Source: Panorpa germanica (lineage: Eukaryota; Arthropoda; Insecta; Mecoptera; Panorpidae). Taken from it: DNA of 64,000 bases. The notes below the pieces were generated by a model. It saw nothing but the letters and a program-made list of their open reading frames with translations. It had not been told where the DNA came from and ran no database searches. The stretch covers positions 11,243,001 through 11,307,000 of the forward strand of contig OY783220.1 in NCBI GenBank assembly GCA_963678705.1, read 5' to 3'. Positions 13,235-26,300 of the stretch are shown here, in pieces. Each line of letters opens with the position of its first letter. The stretch's first letter is position 1. The position numbers were made by a program, and so were the translations under genes.

Positions 13235-13299
13235 CAGGGTGGGCAACCGATTTGGAACTTCAGTTGTGAGCCCTAAACCAAACAAAAAAACACTTCCAT

Positions 13300-14629
13300 T
13301 TTCATTTCTTTTATTTATTTATATTATTGTAGAACATATTAAGTTTATTGTGTAAAAATTTGAAGTCGATTGGAGCAAAACTGTCGGAGATATAGAGTTT
13401 TAAGTCTGGTTTCGTCTTTCTTTGAAACTTTTAAACGCTTTTTCTCACACTTAGCTTTTTCAGAGTCGGTGCCCTCTTTAGCTCAAAATCTACTGAACCG
13501 ATCCTTTTTAAATTTTGCACACTCTTTCTTTACATAAATGCCGAGGTAACGCTGTCGAGTTTCTTTTCCTTTTTGATTTTAACGTATTGTTACGGATTTG
13601 CGGGCGTCTGAGCATACAAAAATGATAGTTATAAAATAATGACTGGAATTAGCAGAAAAGGTTGCGCATCCCTGTACAAATATCTAGACATTTTGATAAC
13701 GAAGCTGTTTACTGGTTGGCGCATAACTTCTACGCGTGTTCTCGGAGATAACCTAAAGAAATGCATACCATGCACTTGTGTTATTGTTTACAAGTGAACT
13801 TTCTAGAATCAAATACTACGCGTATGGAGTGGAACGTCATAGAACTAGTCGGAAGGTCAAACAGCGTATTTGGATAATTATAGGAATATTCTGGAAAGTC
13901 AAAGATGTCGTGACCAGGGGAATTGTACTGCGTAAACCGCTAATATAAAAGGAGCAGATCATCGCGTCGCGAGTCAGTCAGTCAGTGGGAATAACTCAGT
14001 TTTACATGAGCAGTCAGTCCGCAAGAAAACATCAGTGCACAGTGAAATATTAGAAAGTAATAATTATAAAGTAGTTGTAATTGTTTTGTGTGAATAAATA
14101 AAGTTTGTAAAAGTGTTAATCCTTCTTATTATTTTAATTGTGGCTATTCATTAATTATTAAGTTACAACGCGACTAAATAGTGTAAACAATTGCATCCGC
14201 TCGGCAATCAATTAAAAGAACCCCGTAGTCGCCAGTAAAATTGTAACAGTTTCTGATTTTTTTCATGAAAAATCGGTATTTTGACTTTTAAGTGATTTAA
14301 AAATCAATAATAAAAACAAAAACTTGACAGGATTAACTGCAGAAACTTATTAACTAATGATATCTTGATTATCTTGGTTTTTTTGTTTCAAATAATCCAG
14401 TGATGAGTTATGACTGACACCGCAATGCAATCTTTTTTTTTGTAACGCCTGCGGAGATTTTTTGTCAATGCTTCATTTCTTGATATTTATTTATGAAAAT
14501 TTCACAAAATATTCTTTAAATGTTATTTTATCATGTAGTAATTATAGAAATAATTATATATTAACTGTGTTGTCAAAAAACATTATCGAAAATATGCTTT
14601 TTTTGTATCGATTTGACTTTAACCCTTAA
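13300..14629 (+). mobile_element. Family A element (copy 3), interrupted by a solo LTR
   Basis: The left part 13300-13587 and right part 14249-14629 together follow the family A consensus, apart from a few bases missing at the junction. The distal segment has a stop and base changes relative to copies 2 and 8. Confidence 0.8.
13588..14248 (+). mobile_element. Solo LTR of an LTR retrotransposon
   Basis: About 661 bp starting TGTTACGG and ending GTAACA (TG...CA with short inverted ends). Contains a TATAAAA box (13944-13950), an arthropod initiator-like TCAGTC repeat about 25-30 bp downstream (near 13974), and AATAAA (14093-14098). No internal gag/pol sequence, so a recombined solo LTR. No clear target duplication can be seen at the junctions. 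Confidence 0.75.
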
Positions 14630-14902
14630 AGTTATAAACAAAATTATGAACAAAAAGTTTTAAATTGTGGTAAGCCAAATATTATCTTTGAAACTTCTTT
14701 TTGTCGTAGAAGGATAGGTTCAACACCTTTTGAAAATATTTGACAAATAGAGACTTAAACGCAGTGTGGACGGACTGTCTAAAGACAGTCTTATACCCTC
14801 AGTATAAATGCATAAAGCTAAAATCAAAATTTAAATTTAAAAGAAAAATATGATTTTTTTTTTAATTTTACATTCGAACCACAGAGACATTAGTCCACCC
14901 TG

Positions 14903-17241
14903 TACACCACAATGTTGTGTTTCAAAGCTTTAGTGTTATAGGGGAAACAGGAGACACTTGTAACAACACTACACAACGTTTCATATTATTTATAAGTAGT
15001 CCATGCCGCTGCCGCAACAAATAGACTGTAGCAAAACAGAATTCTAATTAAGACATTTCACTAAATGCATTCTGCGGAAGTAATTTTATTGTTTTAATTA
15101 GATTCAACGTAACGACGAATACCATTTATTGGTTGTTACGAAATTGAGACACATATGACACCAAAACGTCTTAATATAATTTGCCTTTACCATCAATTCA
15201 TGAAGCTTACTCGAGTATTCTTGACAGTGTGTTTAAATAAATATAGGAGATACTTTTTTAACTAAAGAATGAATTTAAATTTATAGAATAAATACTAGTA
15301 AGAATTTGTCCTATAGTATAATTATAAAAGGAGGTGGAGTTCACTTGCACATAATATTCAAAATTTGCAAAGATTATTTACGCTTTTTCCATATCCCATA
15401 TGGAAATGCAAGACTTGAGTTAGCTTGTAGCACGCTAGCGAGTTGAATACACCGTACCAAACGATTAGAGTATGCATCTACAAGACCGCACAGTATACTT
15501 TCAATTTTAACATTATTTCTATGGAAATTTCTAGTCAGACAAGTGCGTTGACAGATCCGCATCAGTTATCCAGTGTGTCGTCAATACTGGCGATATAGTT
15601 GATTGGTCGAGTAACTATTTAAAACGTGGTCGTTTTTTTCTACTTCTTTCCTTTTTGGTTCGTATCCTGCATGCGGCAGGTGGCATACCAATTTTGAAGA
15701 TACGATTATCAATGCAATACTGCGCATTGCCCTTTTAATTAATTTATTTGATATAAGATTTCAATCTACAATGCTAAGGATTGTCACTAATGTACCATGG
15801 TTTGTAGCTAATCACATAATACATCAGGATCTGGATATACACACAGTTAATGGAGAGAATACTTGAACATCCAAACAATTTGGTCAGCTGTCTAATGTAC
15901 AATATTTCCACAGTACGCAGACTGAAAAAGAAAGTACCTCAGGACCTACTAGCCAACTGAACAGAATCTAGGATCTATTAAAATTGAGGGATGAGTCGAT
16001 GGGTACATCCCGCGCAAGACACTTTATTTTGACATACCTATCACTGAATGTCCTAAAAGCAGGACAGATTGTAATAATCTTTAGTAATCAAATAAAAAAG
16101 TTGATATAAAGCATCTGATACAGTTTCCGATTTACAAAATATATGAATCCAGTAGGGTGTACGACCTCAGCGCTGTATGAATTAAATATGCTATACGAAA
16201 CGATTTTGTTAATATCATTGTTATTTGCTCTCGTATTGCAAAATATAACATGATAATTTTAGCACAAAAATGTTATTTCGATTGCAAATCATTTCCTTCA
16301 AAAGCACACACAAGATATAAATGTAAAATTTAAATATGTATATATATGTACGCTTCACATTGTTAGAAAGAGGCGATAAAATAAAGTAACGTTCAAAAAG
16401 TAATATTATTTTTACTGTTTTGAAGTTTCCAAGCCATACTGCTCCAATGGTTCCCATTTTCTGCTATTTTTAGCGATATATTGGTAATAACAATATTATT
16501 CAAAATATTCAAATACTCATAATAACACAATACGATGCTTCCGTGCTTGAAATTACAAATGACATTGTTGATACGGTTATCAGAAAAATAACTGCAGCTA
16601 AATCGCACTGCGCAACGCTTCGTTGCGGACCGGAGCGGAGCGTCGCGGCGCTTCCATTAGCTCCGCTAACGTAGTAGTACCAGCGTATCATTGTTATTAC
16701 CGGAAATATGAAATATTCATTTTATTGTTGCGTTGAAATATTATTTATGCATGCATCCTTTTCCTATTGCCAATATTTTGATGATTTTCCATTCACATTC
16801 GATACAATGCGTCCATTCAGAGCTAATTTAATATACGCATGATTTAACATTTAAGGAAGGGTGATTTAACTTCGTCAAGTTAATTAAATATTCGTATTTA
16901 ATTTAATTTAATTTTGATGTGTTTTTCGGTTCGATCCTCGTATCGGTACTAGGTTTAGGAAACGAACAAATGGGAAAAGATCAAAGAAAACAAGTATTTA
17001 TATTTCAAGTATACTTCAAATGGTGGTGGTGTATAAGAGTTCTTATCAAGTTATTTTTATTAGAGAGCAAAATAAGAGCAACTTTTTTATGAAAAGAAAA
17101 TGCCATCAGTTATTTATTCTTTTCAGTTTAATCTTTTCCCAAAGCCATTTGCATTAAGACCGCCTCCAAAAGTAAAAGAAATTTTTGACTATTTATCGAA
17201 TTTAAAATTACGTTTTTCTATTATCAAAATTTTTGTTACAG
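14903..17241. other. Upstream region of the DIP start exon; no supported gene
   Basis: Mostly AT-rich. Notable parts are a CpG-rich hairpin segment (16605-16690, listed separately) and a box B-like phrase GGTTCGATCCTC at 16929, probably a SINE remnant. The ends of upstream untranslated exons cannot be placed from sequence alone. Confidence 0.4.
16605..16690. promoter_or_regulatory. CpG-rich segment with two hairpins upstream of the first DIP coding exon
   Basis: In otherwise AT-rich DNA this 86-bp patch is GC-rich with many CpG. It includes a perfect stem CGCAACG-CTT-CGTTGCG and a second pair GGAGCGGAGC / GCTCCGCT. It could be a promoter-associated patch or the end of a transposon; there is no TATA or initiator evidence that decides. 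Confidence 0.3.
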
Positions 17242-17363
17242 AATTCGCAATAAGGTGACAAATATGTAAAATCGGATGATGAAGAAAATCTGCAAATGTG
17301 CCAACTTGAAAATGGTGATCCTAAGTCTGATTTTTTTAGCACTAACTACAGTCAACGTAAAAG
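17242..17363 (+). CDS. DIP gene exon with start codon and signal peptide (coding 17276-17363)
   Basis: An acceptor (TTTTGTTACAG) ends at 17241 and a donor GTGAGT begins at 17364, so this is probably an internal exon whose first 34 nt are 5' UTR. The frame opens at tandem ATGs (17276 and 17279); an in-frame TAA at 17267-17269 rules out an upstream start within the exon. It encodes a Lys/Cys-rich N-region followed by a hydrophobic core (MVILSLIFLALTTV), a classic secretory signal peptide. It ends in phase 1 (one base of a Gly codon). If the true transcript starts elsewhere, an upstream promoter exon is missing from this annotation. Confidence 0.85.
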
Positions 17364-20300
17364 GTGAGTTCAATTTTAATTAAATACTTGAATGATAAGT
17401 CAATAATATCATGAGCATGAAATAATAAAAGAAACTAATCTGTGATCAAAAATGGATATGACAAATATTGACACACAATTTTAACATCACAAACTTTGTA
17501 GAATATAATAAATAATCTAATTTATTGTGATTAAATAAGTGATTAAATGGAAACTTTATGTGTTGTCGCAATAGCTGTTAGGGCTGTGACGTTTAATTCT
17601 TCACTCTCTTTAATGGTAGTAAGAAAGAGAGTTGAAAAGATTTTGAGGTTTTTTTAAATACATTTTTATGAGGGTAAAAAGTAATTATTTTAATCGTTAA
17701 TAAAGACAATTATATTCGGATATAATTATTGAACATATGAGGATTGTAAAATTCATTTATGATTCACAACTCAATGGGCTTGTTTCCTATATCTTAATTC
17801 CTTTAAAACTGTACTACGTATTGATAAAGTTGGTTACTAGAACCTAAAAGGTCTAAGTATTTTTTAATAACACCTTATAAGAAAAAATAACTGACATACC
17901 CTTAATAGTACAGACATGTTACGTCATAAATATGACCGACATCTCTAGCGCTAAAACTACAATTCAAATTTTTAATTGCTATATCCCCGTCAACATTTAG
18001 ATATTTATTAAAATAAAAACGCCACTCTACATTTATTAACATCACTTTCAATATATTCTTCACAATCGTTATGATGTTTTTCTTACGTTGGTATTAATTT
18101 CAGGTGATATCGTGGAGCATCCTGATATCGAACCAGAATTCTTGCAGCCCTTGGATAATTTAACAGCAACCCAAGGACGTGACGTATTCTTCACCTGCGT
18201 GGTGAACCATCTAGGTCCTTACAGGGTGAGTTCAACTTTGAATCCTCATATTAACTATCACCCTTCTCAAAGAGCCCTTATCTATAAGTGATTCAAACAA
18301 TCTAAAGTTATATGAGACTAATGATAAACACTAGAATTTTAACGCAGCTAATGGATGTTAAGCTAGAGGTGTATTCAAACATAACCTAGAAATTCTGTTA
18401 CTTCACATAATATCATCATTGTAATAATTATCAGCGGGTAAATTGTCTATCATCAGTTATTAGTGTTGCCTGTGTAAAAGCTAAAACGACAAATTTAATA
18501 ATCGCGCCATTATTTCTCACTACGAATTCAGTTCAGTGGATCTAGGTATATCATTCTTCCCCCACTCTAAAACGAGTGTCAAAGACGAATCTTTCTCTAT
18601 TTATTAAACCATACGCAAAATATTAGTGCAAAAATAAGTGGTCGAAAAATGTTTTTGGCGCGTCTGCGAAAAAGAATAGCGTGAAATAATAATAACAAAA
18701 ATATTTTTTTATTTGGTAACAGGTTACGGTATATATTACTTATAGCTACTTTATTGTAGTGTGTGCCAACAGCCAACACAGTTGATGATATTTGGAGTCG
18801 ATATAACTCACTGTGCATAATGTTAAGTTATTACAAAATTAGATAAAAAGGAATTGACAATTTAAATAATAAATAATTACTAAAATATAAGTCTTTGCAT
18901 CAGAAGCAACACAAGAGTTTGTTTAAAAATTTACAATTCCTAAAATGTGCGAATTCTAAAAAAGCAGAGTTCTTGAACGTTATTTCCATTCTTTTCTTCT
19001 TCGCAGTGCAGCCTTAGCTTAAGCAAGTAATAAGCACATAGGCAAGATAAAACTAGTTCAATAATTTAGCACATTGTAAAAATCGTCGTACTCTTCTGGA
19101 GTGGACTGATTCAACCAGCTACTGTAAACAAACTGGTTGACAGATCGTCCTCATATTTGGCATAGTAACTGAGTATAGTCACATCACAGTTAAATTGTCA
19201 CAATTTGTTTACAAATTAACAAAGCACATCACTTGTTTTTGACTTAAATTAAGACTACAACTGAACTACAGCGTAGGTTAGTTTGGCAAATAGTAGACTG
19301 CAATGCGTGACGTCACAGCATTTTCGACAAAACGCTGTTAGGCCTTATATCTAGGTGGTGTTGGTATAGTGCTACCAACTTACAGCACATAAAATATTCT
19401 TATAAAATAATCGACGCGTGCCTTTTTAATTTACAAATTTTTGAACACACCTTGTACATATTGTAAAGTTATTTCTTCGTTTAAAACTATAATTTTATTT
19501 GCAACCCTTTGAACAAAGCACCCCTTAACTTCAATACATCAGTTTGTGTAACACACCGCTTGCAAACAAGGTTCACTAAGTGAACGCAACAACATAAGTA
19601 AGAGGGAAGGCCTCTCCTTTTAACGGGAGAGAGCAGAAACGGCTGCATGTAGAATCATGAAGGCGTAGCGTTCAAAACGGAACACGATTGCTTTTAACAT
19701 AGTATATTATATCATATTAATTAATTATATTTTAGATTATAATTAAATTAAAGTGAGTTCATTCAAAGACTAATTCAATTATTGCAGAAGATTGTCGGAA
19801 ATTATGAACAAATTTAATGAAAGTTCAACGGAAAAATATGAGTGATATATAGATGATGACATGATACAAATTGGAAAGAACGGGTTGGGAAAACAAGAGG
19901 GAAATTGAGAGGATAAATCAATGTTGAGAATATTTCACAATAGATTAACTTTAGAAGGATACGCAATTATGTAGATAGTATTTTAATACATTCTGTGTGC
20001 CGCTTTTTGATGTCTGACAGTATAGAAGTCAAGAAGGAGAAGGAGCGGCAAGGGAAGAAAAATAAATATTTCTGAAACTTGCTTTTACAAAAGGAGAAGT
20101 TAGGAACTGTAAAAAGGAAGAAATAAAGTGGGAAGTAGAGGAAAGAAGAAGTAGCGGAAGAAGTAAAAGAGAAGTAGTGTGGAAGAGGAGCTAACTGCTA
20201 CTGTGAATGACTACGCGTATTGCCATATGCTAAACAATTTAAATTAAATACAAAATACAAAAGCAGAGACTGGGAATATCTTTCACTAATATTCGTATTT

Positions 20301-23300
20301 AAATCAGTGTCCTTCCCTGGTACTTCGTGTTCAGAGTGTTGGCAACCCCACCCTATACAATTGCGGTGACAAATATAAATGTAATACTTCATTATTTACT
20401 AATATTAATTCGGGATGTTACACAGTTTAAAGCTGCCACAATTCCAAATCACATTTTTGCAATTTCCACATTTTAACATTGTACACAACACGGTTCATTA
20501 ATTTCATATTCGTTTGTTGTTCCGTTTCCAATTCCATTTCCATCCAGTGAACGAACTACTTTTCACATTTTAAATTGTTTTTAATTACACCTGACATTTA
20601 TTGTATAGCATTTAGTTTGTATATTGACTTGCTATTATGTAGCTTTACTGTCACAATTAATTTCAACATGAAGCAACCCCTATTTACAACCCTCCCTCTG
20701 CCTCAACATCAGACCTTTGCATCACTGCGCTGTGCGCTGAATGTTGGGTAAAACATAACAAATTATCCGAATAAAAATGTTTTTATAAATTGGTAAAATA
20801 AAAACATCCCTTAATTGAATGCTATTGGAAATGAAAATGTTAAAAACACGGGTTTAACGTTGGAATTTATAGACCAGTAATTCATAGAAGTCGAGATTAG
20901 ATTAAAACCTTTTATTTCTGAAGCGAAAAGTGCGGCAGTACGTTGTAAGATAGAGACAAACATATATAAACACATTGAATAAAAAGAGACAACGAAAACC
21001 GTTCCTACATGTCTTGAGACAATCGCCTTTTTAGTGTGCACCGCTCTAAATACCTTATTCATACTTGCAAATCTTAGCTATATATAGTGTCTCTAGGTTT
21101 CATCTCTGATCCAAAAGTAATGAACGAAATCAGATTTTTCTATTGCCTGGAAAATTACAAAAGTAGCGTCACTAGAACCACTGCAATTTGTAAGTTGATG
21201 TTATGAAATTTTGACACAAAGCGTTTGAAGGTTGGTACGATCTAAAAATCATGTGGATTTGTCTATAGTGGCGTCATCTATATGTCATTCTAGTAACTTA
21301 CTGAGTAATGTGTTTTATAAAGAAAAAACTAATTCGATGCCAGACCAAGCAAGTCTGGCTCACATTACAAAAATTCGTTATTTGTGTAAATGCAGTAATC
21401 GCCAGTAAAAATTGACAGTCAACCCTTTTTAATCATAATATGCACTACAGCTGTTGTCTCTGTTTGTTGACCGTCTACATATGGTGTTGTCTTTATCTTG
21501 CATGAGAACGCCAAGTCTGTATTGTCACTAGGTCCGTCTACGATTAGGCTAATTTAAATTCGTATTTAGCTACAAGCGAATTTTCATAGCTACTAGCTAG
21601 CGACAGATAGGCTAAGGTATAAATAATAAACTGTTGCATAAGACGTTCTTAAACCTAAGATCCTGCACGCGGGAATAATATATTGGACGCTCCAAGCAAA
21701 TAATACCCCTGGGATGTGTTCGTTTCATGGGGTTGCGGCGTCGGGCGTGCATCTTTCCCCCCTTTCTAGTGATAAGCATCGAATAGAAAAAGCGATGAAT
21801 TTATATCAATCAATACCATTCTTAATAAAACATATATTGGTAATATTTCAATAAATATTTCATGTTGTAATATTATTTTTAAGGTGAAACGATACTTGGT
21901 CATTTTTGATTCGCGAAATATTGATGGCGATACTACACAGCAGGTTAAATATTACCAAAAAAACCATGTTTTTTATGTTTAAATCGTTTTATGTAAGTAA
22001 CTATAAACGTGAATCAAAATCTAAAGCTGCAATTAGTTAGATGAATAACGTATCTACATTTTAAGCTTTCTTCCACTGACTTTTAATGAGTTGGAACCTC
22101 AAAAATAAGTTTTGAAAATGAATATTGCTATATTTTCTAGTTAAATTTCAATTTTTATATGACAGGTAACATTTCTAAGTGTTTGTTATAAATCTCTAAC
22201 TAATAAAGGTTATAAAATTTATGACAAACCTTTAAAAATCGTTTCATCTTAATATTGATTTGAGTGCAACAGCTTTCAATAGTTATTACCACTTAAAACA
22301 ATATATACATTTTAAAACATTTACAATACATAATTTATAGCTTATAGACACGAGTATGGGTACTTAAAATAAAGAGATTTAATTAGTTTTATTGATAAAG
22401 TCAATAACGTTTATTACACTTTCTCTGTTTCCAAATATCTGCTTATAGTCTTCATGAATATCATAGTTTTGTCTGTATGATGAGTACTTGAAGCATTGAA
22501 GAATAATATGCTTTACTGTAGTGGACTGTTACATTGTTCACATATTAACTATTTCCAGTTCTTAAGTGCTCTCCGTCTCTATGTTCTTACATATTTCCAT
22601 GGCTCGTACCGATGTATATCGATGTATTTTTAGCTTAATTCTCTGCACCCCTATATTTTATTCATCATTGCTTACTGCTTACTGTTTTCTGCAGAATTTG
22701 AATGATGAACCAGTTTCACTCGTACGAACGTACACAACGACAAACTCTCACAGACTCGGTATCATTTTAAAAACATAATTGTAAATTTTATTCACGTTTT
22801 CGGATTCCATTATTCTTAATCTGATATAGAGGTTTAAATTTACATAACTTCTACTTTTCACTCATAAAAATGTGGATATTTTATAAAATATATGTATTGA
22901 AAATATTTATCAATAATATTATTTTATTATTTTCTACCAATAATAGAAAAATACATATATCTACGGATCTTACAGCATTTGGAAAATTTATATGTGCGTT
23001 GTTAAAAGATATTAGTTTTAAAATATTATCTCTCCTTAAAGGAGTGGGTGCACAATGGTGAGAGAGGTGGGAGGAAGGGGGTCCTAAGAACAAGAAATAA
23101 AAAAGGGTTTTTCTTTATCAAAAACTTTATAAAGTTTTATATTGTTACAAGAACAACCCTTAGGCTAAAAATATTTTTAAAGAAAAGAAAAATTTATTCA
23201 GTTTTTTTTATATGTATGTAATGTGAAGAAACTCATTGCCAATTGTTATTAGGGGTGCGAGGGTCGGGGTTAGAGGTGAAGAGTAACAATTGCTAATATA

Positions 23301-26300
23301 TCAAACTAACAATGTAGTTAGCCACTTTCTCGATGTTACAAGAAAGTGTCGAAATACATTTTAAAATGTAAGGGTGCAGTCAAATCATTGTTGCTAGCTC
23401 GCGTTGCTAAACAGAGTCACGCGTATTTAGTGTTTTCCTACATAACAAATGTTACGGACAACGTTTTGTGACTTAATTTACTGCTTTTTGAAAAACCAAT
23501 ACCATACTCATAAACCTTTAAGGATTAAAGGGTTTTAGAACAATTATAAATTAGTAAAATTAGATGAAATATTTTTAGGTTTTACTTAAGTTAAAAGATA
23601 CATACATAGAGGGTTGAATTCAGTCTTAGACAAATATATATCGGTCCTCAATTATTGAATCAATCTCTGCAAAACTGAATTCCTATCATGTTTAACGCTC
23701 TTCAAAATTACTTACATTTCTTTGATGTATCACGTGGACACAATGACATCTTCTGGTTCAAATAGCAACGTTGGCGTACAAATTTAAACAGATATATAAA
23801 TGTACTAGATATTATCGATCTACAATATCGATAAAATCGCAGTCACGATTATATCGTAGTCACTATATCGTGGTCACGATAGTATCGTATTCACCACGTG
23901 GTCAGGATGAAGAAAATAACTGCTGAGAAGAACAAGGAAGGAAACAGATAGATGGCAGAACGGAAAAGAGAATAGAGGAGTTGATGAGTGGAGCAAGAGA
24001 AGGAAGAAGGTGAATGACAGAGGTACAGATAGAAAGGAAGAAGACAAAGAGGAATACGGGGAGATAGATAAAGTTTAGAATGATGAAGCAGTGGAAAGAT
24101 GAAAAAAAAGGAAGAGATATCATTAGTTTAAGTTTAATTAGAATTCATGAAATGTAATTCATGATTATGTGGAAGAATGTAAAGCCTAGCAACATGCATT
24201 AAAATATATAGATATACATATACACATATACTACAGAGTATGGAGAAATATGGGAATGCCTCTATCTGCAATCAATCAACACCAAATAGCAAGCAACTAA
24301 TATTTTGGTAATGGATCTTCTGATGTCAATATTGGGAGTGAGTTAATTTCTTAGTTGGATAAGTCTATTGTGATTGGTGTTTGGGATTTGAGTTCCAAAT
24401 TTCAATGAGTTACAGTATATACATCAAATATATTTTTGATAAGATAGTATCCACTGATACTCGTATCAGAATATAGAGAAGATCTTTTCCTCAGACGTAC
24501 ACACGAGTATAAACACCTCAAAGGGTGAGAACCCTTATAAAGAACAAGATAAGGGAGCGTCTGGCAACTAATGAAGTGTTGGATTAACCACACAGAATCA
24601 CACACTCGAACCGTAGACGTTCTACGAATGGAACGTAGACGTTCTACGATATCTTTCAAACGATTCTCTCTCACTTCAAACGATGTCGTCATATTGTTGT
24701 AATTTATTTTAAATAAACTTTTATTCCTTTGTTATTTATGGTGTAACGATTGTATCGTTGTATCGATGGCTAAGGATGGGGGGTTGAGGGAAGAGTGGGA
24801 GTTGCACAATGGTCTATTCGCGACTGCTTCTGATTGAAGGGTGTGTTTTTTATTTATATTCTCCTTCGGATGTGTAGATCTCGGCTTTCGTTTAGACTAG
24901 TATGCTACTCGATTGAACAGGGGTTAGTAATGTTAAGTCGCCGGGATTTAACACAGGGCTGTAAAGCTAATTTTTAAACACGAAATCTCTTGTGGCTTTT
25001 ATAATACGAACACATCAGTGTAAAATTTTATTTTTTAAGTTTTACACTCAATATCTACTGCAGTTTTAATAAAAATGGTGGCGAATTTTAAATGAAACGA
25101 ATGGAGCACCAGCTTTTCCCTTAGAGCTGCAACTGGATGTAAATGAATACCAGATTTATATGTTATTGTTCTTTAGAAAAACGATATTAATCATACAGAG
25201 AAAATCCCGGGAATTATATGGTTCCCATTTCTGAGGAAAAATACAAAAATTCTCGGATGGGAAATTATTAAAAAATGTTAGAATAGTTTTAAGTTTAGGT
25301 TGGCAATGAGATGTAATTGCGTGATTTAATATTGAAAGAATGTGAAGTCTAACGACACACACATTAAATTAATATATATATATAAATTAAAAATATTTAG
25401 ATTGAGAAATAACAAATCAAAACTAAAAAATGTAGTACTCATCAAATCCTCAAAGCGACCTCAATCTTACAGACAATAATAATATTTATATTTTCGTCAT
25501 CTATAATAAATAAAATTATAATTTTGCCTAAAAGTTAGTTGATTACCGACAAAAAGAATAATAATCAATAATTTGCATAGAATAATTTGCAATAGAATAT
25601 AGTGTTAGAGCTGTTGTCGCTATTTAAACCAGCTATTTCCAATGCAGTAAATGTTACTGTCACCCGCCGTTAACAAAAGGTTCTTCTCTTCTACGATAAA
25701 ACCAATACCAATACATAAGGGAGATGCTATAGCCCCAACCACTCTTTTTATCCTATACAACCCCTGTAAGTAACCCCGTGTGAGAGTAACTCTACTCGTA
25801 TACCAATTTCGTTTCTGAAATACTCGTACAACTAGCACAGCGTCGGGCCCTTTCGGAACCCTTTATTCTTTATCCCTAATCATAGGGATAAAATTGTAAG
25901 GGAATATTTTATATTTATTTTGAAATCATAAAAGTTATTTAATAATAAGTTAATAAAAATCGAATTAAAATACAAAACAATATTGCACATTGCTACAGCT
26001 GTATCAGAGGGTGAAATGGAGAAGTCGAGGGTGGTGAGGAGTGAGAGGGAGGAGAAGGAGAACAGGGTGAGTGGCTTACTCGGATTTATTGTTTAATAAA
26101 ATTATTATTTAAAAATTGTGTGAAGTGAAGGGAGCTTAAAGCTTGTGCTTTAGAAAGCTTTATTCATTGTAATAAACAAAATAAAATTATGTTTTAAAAG
26201 TCTTTTATTATATTTGGATTGAGAATCGATGTAATATATCGATGTATTTAATTATATACTATATACAATCGGAGTATATTTTATGAACTATGAATTCGTT

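Larger units (their letters stand above)
13235..14902. mobile_element. Mariner-like outer element carrying nested insertions
   Basis: Ends CAGGGTGGGCAA (left) and AGTCCACCCTG (right) are inverted repeats flanked on both sides by TA (13233-13234 and 14903-14904), as in Tc1/mariner insertions. Inside lies family A copy 3, itself split by a solo LTR. No transposase frame is visible in the remaining outer sequence. Confidence 0.55.

Noticed and set aside
21343..21416. Short hairpin followed by an LTR-end-like phrase
   Set aside because: Only about 20 bases resemble the LTR; too short to call an element.
24402..24692. 96-codon minus-strand frame
   Set aside because: No recognised motif or splice context; it overlaps the duplicated dyad repeat.
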